From an uncultured Clostridia bacterium (GTDB lineage: Bacteria > Bacillota > Clostridia > Christensenellales > CAG-138): DNA of 34,213 bases. Positions within the stretch are counted from its first letter, which is position 1. The number at the start of each line of letters is the position of its first letter. The DNA is taken from the NCBI GenBank assembly GCA_947166925.1, contig CAMVGD010000014.1, positions 1 to 34,213 of the forward strand. Direction: 5' to 3'. Both the position numbers and the translations under genes were made by a program. Under the pieces are notes generated by a model, which did no database searches, was not told the DNA's origin, and saw nothing but the letters and a program-made list of their open reading frames with translations. Shown here in pieces: positions 8,570-16,954 of this stretch.

Positions 8570-9247
8570 TTACACGCGCTTGCCGCAGAAGATGCAGAAC
8601 GCGGAATCCGCGTCGATCGTCTCTCCGCAGTAAACGCACCGTTTTGTGGCGGCGGGCTTTTCAGCCGCCTTCTCCGCTTCCGGCGCTTCCTCGGCGGGTT
8701 CTTCCCGCACGGGGCGGAACGCCGCGTCGTCCTCCGTTTCGGTCATGCCGCGCAGCGGGATCGGCGTCTCCGCTTCGGCAGACGTCTCCTCCCGTTCCTG
8801 CCGCCGGAACCGCTGCGGGGAACCCCCATCCTCCCCGTCATCGTCGTCATCCGCGAACAGATCCGGCGTCGGCTCCTCGTCCGTGTGACGCAGGGCTCTG
8901 CGCTGCTTGCGCTTGATCTCCGGCGACCAGCTCTCGTCCGCTTCCTCTGCGCGCTCCTCGGGGACGGTCTCCTCCTCGATGAAATCGTCAAACAGATCGT
9001 CCTCCTCACTCTCGTGCTTTTTGCGTCCGCCGTCGTCGCGGAACGAAGCGATCGCGATCGTCATGATCACGAACGAAAGCACGCAGCCGATGCCGATCAC
9101 CAGCGCGACAAAGCCCGTATCGCGGAACAGCTGATACACCGACCGCCCGGTAAACGCCGGATTCAGCCGGACCGAGATCAGTGCGAACACGCCGTACAGT
9201 GCGGTTGTGACCCCGAAGGTCGCAAGAATGGTTCGAATGGTTTTCAT
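8570..9247 (-). CDS. Two-helix membrane protein with acidic linker and C-terminal zinc ribbon
   Basis: This 225-residue protein has two N-terminal membrane helices (about residues 5-25 and 45-68). A long low-complexity acidic region (runs of E and D, including DDDDDGEDGG) follows, and a short C-terminal zinc ribbon of the form CVYCG-x(8)-FCIFCG. Such CxxC ribbons end many small bacterial envelope proteins and probably face the cytoplasm here. The start at 9247 follows AAGGAG. It is the middle gene of an operon, 10 bases after the first YARHG-like gene and 14 bases before the second, so it is likely to work with them, perhaps as their cytoplasmic or membrane scaffold. That role is inferred from position alone. 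Confidence 0.85.
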   Translation of the reverse strand: MKTIRTILATFGVTTALYGVFALISVRLNPAFTGRSVYQLFRDTGFVALVIGIGCVLSFVIMTIAIASFRDDGGRKKHESEEDDLFDDFIEEETVPEERAEEADESWSPEIKRKQRRALRHTDEEPTPDLFADDDDDGEDGGSPQRFRRQEREETSAEAETPIPLRGMTETEDDAAFRPVREEPAEEAPEAEKAAEKPAATKRCVYCGETIDADSAFCIFCGKRV

Positions 9248-9257
9248 ACGGTTCTCC

Positions 9258-10520
9258 TTATTTTTCGATCAAAGATTGTATCTCGCGAAGCAGCCGCATG
9301 TTGCTTCGCTCCGTCTCCGTCATGCGCCCCATCAGATCCGGCACACGCGGTTCATACCAGTCGTACGAGCAGTAATGCTCGTTGAACTCCCGTTCCGTCT
9401 TCGGATCGAACGGCACATAGTAGCGCGCGTAGATCTCCTTCCGCGCATAGCGCAGCAGGTTCGCAAGCGAATGACCCTCAACGGCGGTCAGCCCCCAGAT
9501 CGTATCCTCGTCCAGCGCGTCGTAGGTCGGCGACCAGTAGACGCCGTTCGCCATCCGATAGCTGGTCGGCTGTCCGGGGAACCGGACGAAGCCGTTCAGA
9601 TCAAACCCGCTCTTGCCCTCCACGCGGACGCCGCCGCCCGAGAGCCGCGTGACGCTGCCGTTGCCCGGCAGGCGCTTGCTCTCCTGCTCGCTCTCGCAAA
9701 GCGAGACGTCGACCCGTCCGTATGCGATCCTGCCCTCCGTGCGGTGCAGGTCGTAAACGTCGACCGTGAACCAGAGCGTCGATCCGGGAGGCGGGGACGA
9801 ACCGTCCTCCGGGCGGTAGGTCACCGTGTAGCTTGCGCGGTACAGATTATGATAGCGTCCCTCTGTAAATACTATAAACGCGACTTGTGTCTTAGTTGTG
9901 TCATAATTGTTTCCGAATATCTCTTTACACAGCAAATCGCGTTCATTTTGTACCGCTTCGCACACGGCGCGCAGGTTCAGACCGTTTCCGTTCGCGTCTA
10001 CGAGCGCTTCCAGATAGCCGTCCGGCTCCGTTTCGTCCTGCGTCGGAGCGGGCGTCGGCGTCTCCTGCGGGATCGGCACCGGCGTCGGCGTCGCGCCTGC
10101 GACAAAGCCCTTGACCGGCTGCTCCCACGACGTCGAGCGGAACGAGATCCCGTAGCGGGAAAGCGTTTCCGTGTCTGCCTCGATCGTCACCCGCATATGC
10201 TCCGCGTCGATCGGCACGAGATGCATCTTTGCCGTGCAGAGGGCGTATACTTCCGGGTAGTCCTTCGCGTTCACGCCGGGACGGTTCGGATTCGGCAGGC
10301 GCAGATCGTTCAGGATCGCGTCGACGTCCAGCAGCACCGCGGGATTCCCGCCCGCGTCCGTGCCGACGTTCACATAGTTTTCAAGATCGACCACGGTCCT
10401 GTGCCCGCGTACGATCGAAAGAACGGCGATCAAAACCGATAAGCCCAGCACGATCCCCGAAAGGATCCATGCAAGGCGCTTGTCCAATACCCGTTTCCGC
10501 TCTCCGCGTTCCGTCTTCAT
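9258..10520 (-). CDS. Membrane-anchored extracellular protein with C-terminal YARHG-like domain
   Basis: This is a 420-residue homolog of the product of 6969-8555. It has one membrane helix (about residues 15-38) and one N-domain (VDLENYVNV ... LLDVDAIL ... DYPEVYAL). A Pro/Thr linker rich in TPTP and PAPT follows, then a middle domain sharing the VDVYDL motif with its homolog. The C-terminal YARHG-like region reads LLRYARKEIYARYYVPFD, then YDWYEP. It is the first gene of the three-gene operon. The start is the ATG at 10520, although the frame stays open to 10631. A good promoter ends only seven bases before this ATG, which would make the mRNA leaderless. An internal TTG start 13 codons later (LDKRLAWIL) behind GGAGAG is the alternative. 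Function unknown; probably a cell-envelope or wall-associated protein. Confidence 0.82.
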   Translation of the reverse strand: MKTERGERKRVLDKRLAWILSGIVLGLSVLIAVLSIVRGHRTVVDLENYVNVGTDAGGNPAVLLDVDAILNDLRLPNPNRPGVNAKDYPEVYALCTAKMHLVPIDAEHMRVTIEADTETLSRYGISFRSTSWEQPVKGFVAGATPTPVPIPQETPTPAPTQDETEPDGYLEALVDANGNGLNLRAVCEAVQNERDLLCKEIFGNNYDTTKTQVAFIVFTEGRYHNLYRASYTVTYRPEDGSSPPPGSTLWFTVDVYDLHRTEGRIAYGRVDVSLCESEQESKRLPGNGSVTRLSGGGVRVEGKSGFDLNGFVRFPGQPTSYRMANGVYWSPTYDALDEDTIWGLTAVEGHSLANLLRYARKEIYARYYVPFDPKTEREFNEHYCSYDWYEPRVPDLMGRMTETERSNMRLLREIQSLIEK

Positions 10521-10527
10521 ATACAAC

Positions 10528-10555
10528 AGTATAGCATACTTTCGCCGCCTTGCAA
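10528..10555 (-). promoter_or_regulatory. Promoter of the YARHG operon, abutting the start codon
   Basis: On the minus strand TTGCAA (10550-10555) and TATACT (10528-10533) are 16 bases apart. Only seven bases (GTTGTAT) separate the -10 box from the ATG at 10520, so transcription should start at or next to the start codon. Confidence 0.7.
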
Positions 10556-10656
10556 GGGGCTTCCGCCCTCTCTGTACGAAATACCGCGCTGCGCGCCGTT
10601 TGGTTGCATTTTCCTTTTTTTCGCTCCGCACGCAAAGCGGAATCAGACGTTCCTCC

Positions 10657-10686
10657 CGCGGCGGTTCTCCGGTCTCCGCCGCCGCG
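10657..10686. other. GC-rich inverted repeat in a gene-poor stretch
   Basis: CGCGGCGG (10657-10664) and CCGCCGCG (10679-10686) are perfect reverse complements around a 14-base loop. There is no T-run on either side, so it is not a standard intrinsic terminator. It lies downstream of the broken small gene on the minus strand. I see nothing else in 10556-10727. Confidence 0.4.
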
Positions 10687-10727
10687 CAAAAGAACGCCGT
10701 TTACAAGCGACGTCCTTTCATCGGTTC

Positions 10728-10933
10728 TTATTCCATATTTTTCAGCTTTTCCGTGAACGTCAGATAGAACAGCGGGGATCTTCGGATCCGCTCCTGTTCC
10801 TCCCTTGACGCGTCCGGCGACAGGAGCAGAACGCCCTGATTCCGGAGGATGACGTCGACTTACGGCAGGTGACGATGACGAGCGCGATCTCAAGCGCCGC
10901 CGTCAGCAGAAACAGAACCGGACCCATACGCAT
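10728..10933 (-). pseudogene. Small membrane protein gene split by an apparent frameshift
   Basis: A strong promoter, a GAGGT ribosome binding site and an ATG at 10933 introduce a signal-anchor-like peptide (MRMGPVLFLLTAALEIALVI and a few more residues). Around the bases TGCCGTAAGTCGACG (near 10855-10870) the coding signal moves to another frame. The continuation there is well formed (DVILRNQGVLLLSPDASREE, then SPLFYLTFTEKLKNME and a TAA at 10728-10730). In the original frame the peptide turns arginine- and cysteine-rich and stops about 35 codons later. Joined, the parts give a protein of about 66-68 residues. The frame change could be a real mutation, a sequencing error or, less likely, programmed frameshifting. 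The family is not recognised. Confidence 0.6.
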
Positions 10934-10965
10934 TGTTTTTTACCTCACTTCTTTGATTCGGCTGT

Positions 10966-10994
10966 ATTGTAACCGCTGCCGTTTTCCTTTGCAA
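10966..10994 (-). promoter_or_regulatory. Promoter of the small split gene
   Basis: TTGCAA (10989-10994) and TACAAT (10966-10971) are exactly 17 bases apart on the minus strand, about 33 bases upstream of the ATG at 10933. Confidence 0.75.
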
Positions 10995-11036
10995 CATCCC
11001 GGAGGATAAGATGCATTTTCACGCCATAAGATGCAA

Positions 11037-11066
11037 AAGAGCCGCGGGATCGCTCCCGCGGCTCTT
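11037..11066 (-). terminator. Terminator of the caspase-like gene
   Basis: AAGAGCCGCGGGA and TCCCGCGGCTCTT form a 13-bp stem around a four-base loop, followed on the minus strand by TT and a mixed run. It starts 12 bases after the stop at 11079. Confidence 0.88.
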
Positions 11067-11078
11067 GTATTGCCGTGC

Positions 11079-14000
11079 TTATCTGCGGAACAGGACTTCA
11101 TTGTCCGGTCCGAAATACCTGGCCGTCTGCCTGGTCCAGTTGTATGCTTGGTTTTGCGCATAGGAATAGATCTCATACAATGTGACCTGCTTGTTTTTAT
11201 TCGTATCGGCAGGCATCGAACCCGTATACGAGCCCGTCAAATATTTGCAGCCCATGCCCTTGATGAGCGCCGCCGTAAACGCGCCCTGATAATAACCCGT
11301 ACCGTCGAACTTTCCTTCGTAAGAGGAACGGTATGCCGTTGCTGCCGTGATGACGATGAACTTGCTCTTTCTGAACTCGCCCATCCTCGTATTGGACGCG
11401 GGCTCGCCGTCCTCCGCGTCAAGATAATACCCGGAAAACGCTTCGACCGCGCTCTCATAGAACGCTTCCGACACGTCCTCTATCGGATCCGCACCGTTTG
11501 CCGTGCTATGTGCCGACTTCGGCTGGATCGCGGCGCCGCTCATGCAGCTGTCGAGAATGACGATGACGCGTCCCTTGACCTTGCTGAGCTCCTTCGCCAG
11601 ATCGTTCATCGTAATATAGTTCTCGTCGATCGGCACCAGTGCGCCCTGATATGTGTCGTTTCCGCCCGCGTCCACGCCGTGACCCGAATAGTAGAACAGC
11701 GAGATATCATTGTCGTCCGCATCCGCATAAGTCGATTTGATCGCGCTCATGAACGCAGCCCGCTTGCTGTTCGGCAGCGTCTTGACGACAAACGGACGCT
11801 TCAGCCCTTTCAGCATCCCCTCCATCGCTTTCATATCGTTGACGGGGCCCTTCAAAGCTTGATTGTTTTTATAATTGTTCTCGCCGATCAGCAGCGCGCG
11901 GTACATGACGTCGTAGACAGTCTCCCCGCTGCCGGGTCTGGCATGGATCACGTTCGACCATTCTCCGAAATAGGTCATGCCCTCAAAGTTATGGAACGAA
12001 CGAATGCAGACATAATACGCCGTTCCGTTCGTTAACGAACTCAATACGGTCGACTGCGCCTTGGAATCGCTGATCTTGACGGACTTCACGTCTTTCGTGA
12101 ACGCCGCATCCGTCGCATACTTGATCTGATAGCCTGTAAAGACCTTGGACCCGTCCCAGTTTGCGGTGATCGAACGGTATCCCGCCTGCAGCTGATTCAA
12201 ATGCCGCGTCGTGATCCGCACGGTGGTCTTCAGCGGTCCCACCATGCCGAGATTGAAGTTGTCGCCGACGTTGCCGCCGACCTCCGCGCCGGTCACCGGA
12301 TCCATGCGGCGGTTGAAATACGCTTTGACGCCGTACTGATAACGCGTTCCGGCATAGACCGTCGTGTCCGTCCACGTCGTAGCGGTCGTGTTGTTCCAGC
12401 GTTCAAAGGTCGTCCAGCCCGCGCTCTGCAGATTCCATGCGCGGCGATAGATGACGTAGCCCGCGGCGCCCTCGACCGGCTTCCAGCTCAGTTTGATCCC
12501 GTCCTTGATGTTCCAGATCGAGGTCTCGGTCGTGGCAGGCAGATAGATCTTGAAGAACAGGCGCATCGTGCCCGCGTATCCCTCGGAGAACGTCACGAAG
12601 ATATACGCCGTGCCCGCGTTCACGTTCTCGCGGTATTCGACGGAATACGTCGCGGGATCGACCGGTTCGCCCGCTGCGGTTTTCAGCGTAAAGCGCGGCG
12701 TAAACGCGTCGCCGTTCCAGACGACGTACGGCGTCGTGCCCTTCATCTGCACGTCTTCCGCGTTCCACTCGATCGTACCGTCGAAGCTGCACGGCTCCTG
12801 ATAATGCCACTCGGCATAAAGCAGTGCGTCGTTGTCGTCCCCGATCGTCAGTTTCGCATCGCGCTCCTCCTCCGTGCCAAGGTAGTACACGTCCATGAGC
12901 GCATCGCAGTTTGTACACGAGTTCTTTTTGATTTCCTGCAGTGTCAGCGGAATTGTAATCGTATTCAGCGACGTGCAGTCTGTAAATGCAAGTTCTCCGA
13001 CCATCTTGACGCCGGGCGACAGCGTCAGTTCAGAAAGCGCCGGACAGCCATAGAACGCACCGCTCGCAATGTTGCAGATGCCGGTCGGCGTCGTATATGC
13101 GCCGCTTGCCGTCTGATAAACTGCGGCAAGAAGCGTTTTTCCGTCCTTCGTAAGCAGCAGTCCGTCCTTTGCCTTGAATGTCTCGCTGTAATCCGAAACT
13201 TTTAGCGCATTCGGCGCAAGCTGTGTACAGCCCGCAAGCACGCCGACGCCGATCTCTGTCACGCTCTTCGGGATCCACAGCGACTGCAGTCCGCAGTTCT
13301 GAAATACAAAATCTCCGATCGTCACCCCGTAACCGTGCATTGTTTTTTCATTCGGAAGAGAAACCGCTACAAGGTTTTTGCACTCCGCAAACGCATATGA
13401 TTTGATTTCATGCAGATTACTGACAAACATTGCGGTTTCGAGACCGCTGTTGTAAAAGGCATAATCTCCGATCCCGTAGCTGTTATTAGACTTTCCCACG
13501 GTGAACGTTTTCAGCTCCTTGCAGTTGGCAAACGCATAAGATCCAACGCCCCCGTAAGTGCCAAGACTGCAATGGTCAGGCCATATCATTTCCCGCAATG
13601 CCGTTCCGTAGAATGCGTAAGAGGCGATAGCAGCGATTTTGTTTACATTGCTAATGGATTCCAGATTGGAGCATTCGTAAAACGCATACTGACCGATAAT
13701 AGTACTGCCGTTGCTTGAGATCCGAAGCGTTTTGATCTGCTCCCGGTATGCTCTCCAAGGCACCGTCTCCGGTGTAAAATTCCACATGGTACCGGCGCCT
13801 ATGCTCAGTTCTCCGGTCTCCTCATCAAACGACCACGTCATATTATTGCCGCATGCGTTTGCGGAATACTGATGAACCACCACGTTGAAGCTGCCGGTAC
13901 GCTCGGGATCCTGAAACGAAACGCCGACATAATATTTTTGTCCGCCATCGCGATAAGTGAGCGCTTGCAGTTCCTGCGCATAATCCACTTCGGTCTCTGC

Positions 14001-14489
14001 TTCCAGAAGCACGTTGAATTCGCTGTCCGTAAACAGCAAGCGCACATGGTCCGATTTAATATGAAAATTGAAATAGCCGTCATCTTCTGCCGTAACAGGT
14101 CGAAAAACGGTTTCTCCCGGCGTGGTGATCTCATAAAGGCAGTTCAGGTTGAATGCAAACTCCTCTTCGATCACCGTGCTGTTTTCGGGCGGTGTGCCTT
14201 TCACCTCCCCAATCGGCGCAGAAACGAGCAGTTCATTAGCTTCATCTTCGGACTCATATTCCATTATTACCGGCGATTCCCCGTTCTCCGCAGGCTCCTC
14301 CGTCGGTTCCTCCTCCGGTTCGAAGGGCAGCGGTTCTTCCTCCGCCGGTTCGGCGTCGTCAACCTCCGGCAGCTCGATCGCCGGATCATCGTTTTCCCCA
14401 TCCTCCGCCGTTGCAAATGCGGGAAGCAGCGCAAACAGCATTGCCGTACAGAGCAAAAGCGCAAAAAGTTTTTTGAAGAGATTACGCAT
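11079..14489 (-). CDS. Secreted caspase-like (C14) peptidase with BspA repeats and fibronectin-like domains
   Basis: The product has 1136 residues. In order it shows a signal peptide (MRNLFKKLFALLLC ... AFATA, cleavage near residue 26) and a Glu/Pro-rich acidic spacer (about 28-75). A beta-rich domain follows, then BspA-type leucine-rich repeats (about 245-545, with repeated YAF-x-x-C-x-x-L units). An Ig-like region comes next (about 560-640), then two fibronectin-III-like domains (about 645-850). A C-terminal caspase/metacaspase-like peptidase (about 860-1130) ends the protein. Its catalytic dyad is visible as H937 in YYSGHGVD and C982 in ILDSCMSGA. Within it, DTNKNKQVTLYE resembles a dockerin or EF-hand calcium loop. 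Metacaspases often need calcium and cut after Arg or Lys. No sortase motif, transmembrane tail or surface-layer domain is seen. The ATG at 14489 follows GGAGG and precedes the signal peptide. Own promoter and terminator; monocistronic. Confidence 0.93.
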   Translation of the reverse strand: MRNLFKKLFALLLCTAMLFALLPAFATAEDGENDDPAIELPEVDDAEPAEEEPLPFEPEEEPTEEPAENGESPVIMEYESEDEANELLVSAPIGEVKGTPPENSTVIEEEFAFNLNCLYEITTPGETVFRPVTAEDDGYFNFHIKSDHVRLLFTDSEFNVLLEAETEVDYAQELQALTYRDGGQKYYVGVSFQDPERTGSFNVVVHQYSANACGNNMTWSFDEETGELSIGAGTMWNFTPETVPWRAYREQIKTLRISSNGSTIIGQYAFYECSNLESISNVNKIAAIASYAFYGTALREMIWPDHCSLGTYGGVGSYAFANCKELKTFTVGKSNNSYGIGDYAFYNSGLETAMFVSNLHEIKSYAFAECKNLVAVSLPNEKTMHGYGVTIGDFVFQNCGLQSLWIPKSVTEIGVGVLAGCTQLAPNALKVSDYSETFKAKDGLLLTKDGKTLLAAVYQTASGAYTTPTGICNIASGAFYGCPALSELTLSPGVKMVGELAFTDCTSLNTITIPLTLQEIKKNSCTNCDALMDVYYLGTEEERDAKLTIGDDNDALLYAEWHYQEPCSFDGTIEWNAEDVQMKGTTPYVVWNGDAFTPRFTLKTAAGEPVDPATYSVEYRENVNAGTAYIFVTFSEGYAGTMRLFFKIYLPATTETSIWNIKDGIKLSWKPVEGAAGYVIYRRAWNLQSAGWTTFERWNNTTATTWTDTTVYAGTRYQYGVKAYFNRRMDPVTGAEVGGNVGDNFNLGMVGPLKTTVRITTRHLNQLQAGYRSITANWDGSKVFTGYQIKYATDAAFTKDVKSVKISDSKAQSTVLSSLTNGTAYYVCIRSFHNFEGMTYFGEWSNVIHARPGSGETVYDVMYRALLIGENNYKNNQALKGPVNDMKAMEGMLKGLKRPFVVKTLPNSKRAAFMSAIKSTYADADDNDISLFYYSGHGVDAGGNDTYQGALVPIDENYITMNDLAKELSKVKGRVIVILDSCMSGAAIQPKSAHSTANGADPIEDVSEAFYESAVEAFSGYYLDAEDGEPASNTRMGEFRKSKFIVITAATAYRSSYEGKFDGTGYYQGAFTAALIKGMGCKYLTGSYTGSMPADTNKNKQVTLYEIYSYAQNQAYNWTRQTARYFGPDNEVLFRR

Positions 14490-14513
14490 AAGCAGCCTCC
14501 GTTTCTTTTTTAT

Positions 14514-14542
14514 ATCGTATCGCATACAGACTCATTTGTCAA
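14514..14542 (-). promoter_or_regulatory. Promoter of the caspase-like gene
   Basis: A consensus TTGACA (14537-14542) and TACGAT (14514-14519) are 17 bases apart on the minus strand, 24 bases upstream of the start codon. Confidence 0.82.
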
Positions 14543-14631
14543 TCAAAATCCTGTCCGCAACAATTCTCTGTTTATTAGACTCTTCAGCGTGCCAAAATGT
14601 GACGCTTTTTTTGTAAACTTTTCACGTTTCG

Positions 14632-14666
14632 GCAAAAGAAAAGCAGGGCGTCGGTCCGGACGCCCC
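14632..14666 (-). terminator. Terminator of the aminopeptidase gene
   Basis: On the minus strand GGGCGTC and GACGCCC (14646-14652 with 14659-14665) pair around a six-base loop and are followed by TGCTTTTCTTTT. It lies about 30 bases past the stop at 14695. Confidence 0.82.
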
Positions 14667-14694
14667 GCGGGGAAGGTTTTACCGATAGAATTGT

Positions 14695-15924
14695 TCAGAA
14701 CGCGAAGTTGCCGTCGACAAAGACCGGGATCTCGCGGCCGTCATGCGTGTAGCCCGTGACCTTGAGGTCCGAGGTTCCCACCATGAAGTCGACGTGCGTG
14801 ATGGAGTCGTTGATGCCCGCGACGGCAAGCTCTTCCTTGCTCATGTTCGCGCCGCCCTCGACGTTCGAAGCGTACGCCTTGCCGAACGCGAAGTGGCAGG
14901 CGGCGTTCTCGTCGAACAGGGTCTCGTAATAGAGCGTCTTACTGTTGCTGATCGGGGAATCGTACGGCACGAGCGCGACCTCGCCGAAATACGACGCGCC
15001 TTCGTCGACGCTGATCGCGGCTTTCAGTACATCCTCGCCCTTCGTCGCTTCCGCCTTGACGATCCTGCCGTCCTTCATGGTGAAGCGAATGTTCTCGATG
15101 ACGTTGCCGTCGCGGCACAGCGGCAGCGACGCGCAGACGACGCCGTTGATCCCCGTCTTTTTGTTCGCGGTGAAGCATTCCTCCGTCGGAATGTTCGGCA
15201 TGTATTCCTGTCCCGACGCGGTGCAGTCGCCGCCCGCTTCCCAGACGTGCGTATCGGCAAGCTCGACCCAGAGATCGGTGCCGAGTGCGTTCTCGTAATG
15301 CAGCTTTTCAAAATGATACTCGTTCAGGATGCGGACATGCTCCTTGAGCGTTTTTGCATGCTGCTTCCACGCCTCGACCGCAGTGCCGTCGCCCTTGACG
15401 CGGCATGCCATGAAGATCTTGTCCCACAGCGCGTTGACCGCGTCCGCTTCGCTCATGCCCGGGAAGACCTTCTTTGCCCACTTGGGACTCGAAAGCGCGC
15501 CGATGCCCCACGGGAAGATGTTCTGATCCTGATAGCGGCGGTATTCCTTGAGCTTCTCGCCGGACGCCTTGTGCGAGCGCAGGATGCGTCCGCTGTCCAC
15601 GCCCAAGAGGTTTTCCGGATCGTCCGAGATCAGATGCAGGAACGCCGCGCCTTCCCGGGAATAATGCGTATAGAGGTCCGCGCGGAACTGCGGGAATTCG
15701 TCAAACACCGCGTCGTCGGCATACAGAAATTTGGCGCGGGTCATGTGGTCGTCGTTCCACATCATCACGACCTCGCGGCATCCGTTCTCATACGCGACGT
15801 CCGCGCACATCCGCGCAAACGGCGCCTGATCGACCGGCGCAAACAGCAAAAGCGTCTGTCCCTTCTGAATGTTGACGCCGACTTCGACCAACAGCTTTGC
15901 ATACTCTTTGAGCTTCTTCTCCAT
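14695..15924 (-). CDS. M29-family leucyl aminopeptidase (AmpS/PepS type)
   Basis: This 409-residue cytoplasmic metallo-aminopeptidase removes N-terminal amino acids from peptides using two metal ions. The M29 metal-ligand pattern is complete as far as I can judge. It comprises E249 in NIPTEECF, E315 in YFGEVALVP, H344 and Y351 in CHFAFGKAY, and H377 with D379 in ITHVDFMVG. The length is normal for the family. The ATG at 15924 follows AGGAAACGAGG. It lies 27 bases after the gene at 15952-16923 on the same strand with no terminator between, so the two are probably cotranscribed. A terminator follows. A housekeeping role in peptide recycling is the likely function. Confidence 0.95.
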   Translation of the reverse strand: MEKKLKEYAKLLVEVGVNIQKGQTLLLFAPVDQAPFARMCADVAYENGCREVVMMWNDDHMTRAKFLYADDAVFDEFPQFRADLYTHYSREGAAFLHLISDDPENLLGVDSGRILRSHKASGEKLKEYRRYQDQNIFPWGIGALSSPKWAKKVFPGMSEADAVNALWDKIFMACRVKGDGTAVEAWKQHAKTLKEHVRILNEYHFEKLHYENALGTDLWVELADTHVWEAGGDCTASGQEYMPNIPTEECFTANKKTGINGVVCASLPLCRDGNVIENIRFTMKDGRIVKAEATKGEDVLKAAISVDEGASYFGEVALVPYDSPISNSKTLYYETLFDENAACHFAFGKAYASNVEGGANMSKEELAVAGINDSITHVDFMVGTSDLKVTGYTHDGREIPVFVDGNFAF

Positions 15925-15951
15925 CCTCGTTTCCTTTCTTTATTGCCGTAT

Positions 15952-16923
15952 TTAATGTGCCGACGCCGCCATCGAAACGACGACGAACAGCAGGATCCCT
16001 GACATCAGAAGCGTCTGCAGAAGATCGCGCTTCTTTGCATATTCGCCTTCCTGCAAAGGCGCGCTGTCAAGCGCGTCGATCGCCGCGAGCGCCGTCGAAT
16101 AGACGAGCCTTTGGCTTCGCCCGATACGCATCGGCGAAAAGCCCTTCTGCTCCCTGAGATACGCGGAAAGCTCCACGATCAGCGCGGCTGTCTCCTTTTC
16201 GGGCACATCCAGTCCCGCAAGAAACGCCAGAAGCGGCAGATCGAGCATTTCGCGGTTCTTTTCGCCCGTCTCGCGCACCGCGTCATAGAGCCGCTCGGTC
16301 TTCAGCGCAAGCATGTCCGCCGGCTGTTCCGAAAACGCGATCGCAAAGCTTGCCATCTGCGAGGCGTTGCTGCGTCCGAAGCGTTCCGACAGGAGGTCCA
16401 TCGCCGTGTCCGCGCGCGGGGACAGCGTTTCCCTGTTCGCGTCGTACATTGCAAACAGCACGCCAAACATCACGTCTTCACCGCCGGTCAGGATCCGGTG
16501 CGCGTGCCGCATCTCCAGATAATGCGCGTACGCATTCTTCGCCACCGCATCGGCGCGGTCGTGCGCCTTTGCCATCAGAAACGCCGCCGGGCAGAGATAG
16601 TCGGTCGGCGCGAACCCCGCCGCCTTGAGCCTGCGCAGGTTATCCTTTGCAAAATTCAGCCGCTGTACGCCGTCCTCATACTCGCCGAGCTTGATCGCAG
16701 CGGGCGCCATGCCCAGACCCCGGAATGCCGAAAAGATCCCGGTGTTCCGTTTCAGGATCTTCTTGCCGCGGCGGATCGACTGAAGGTCCGCATCGCGGTC
16801 GTCGATCCCCAGAAGCAGCGCGCACAGGCAGTGCACCTGCGGCGTAGACATCCGGAACGCGTGCTCGATCCTGCGCCTGTTCTCGATAAACTGTTCCGTG
16901 CGGCGTATGGCTCCGCTCTGCAT
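15952..16923 (-). CDS. DUF4003-like protein of unknown function with C-terminal membrane helix
   Basis: This 323-residue, mostly helical protein ends in one hydrophobic segment (about 303-320, LLMSGILLFVVVSMAA). The segment order resembles DUF4003. A CLCALLLGIDDRD-like block comes early, then an FSAFRG block. In the middle, HYLEMRHAHRILTGGEDV is followed by an F-x-x-LFAMYDAN stretch, like the MK-x-x-H-x-x-LT block I associate with that family. This assignment is from memory. The ATG at 16923 follows GGAGGGCAATACG. It is probably the first gene of a two-gene transcript with the M29 aminopeptidase 27 bases downstream. The tail helix suggests a C-terminally anchored cytoplasmic protein. No catalytic motif is visible. 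Confidence 0.7.
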   Translation of the reverse strand: MQSGAIRRTEQFIENRRRIEHAFRMSTPQVHCLCALLLGIDDRDADLQSIRRGKKILKRNTGIFSAFRGLGMAPAAIKLGEYEDGVQRLNFAKDNLRRLKAAGFAPTDYLCPAAFLMAKAHDRADAVAKNAYAHYLEMRHAHRILTGGEDVMFGVLFAMYDANRETLSPRADTAMDLLSERFGRSNASQMASFAIAFSEQPADMLALKTERLYDAVRETGEKNREMLDLPLLAFLAGLDVPEKETAALIVELSAYLREQKGFSPMRIGRSQRLVYSTALAAIDALDSAPLQEGEYAKKRDLLQTLLMSGILLFVVVSMAASAH

Positions 16924-16954
16924 CGTATTGCCCTCCGATCGATCTGTTCTTTAT

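Noticed and set aside
6786..8633. 615-residue open frame on the plus strand across the YARHG-like gene
   Set aside because: It crosses the intrinsic terminator at 6923-6953 and lies antisense to a well-supported gene.
10612..10640. T-run next to the CGCTCCGCACGCAAAGCG hairpin on the plus strand
   Set aside because: The T-run precedes the hairpin rather than following it, and no plus-strand gene ends there. It is not a working terminator.
10381..10893. 170-residue open frame on the minus strand upstream of the YARHG operon
   Set aside because: Arg/Ser/Gly-rich composition without start signals. It overlaps the split small gene in another frame and the operon promoter.
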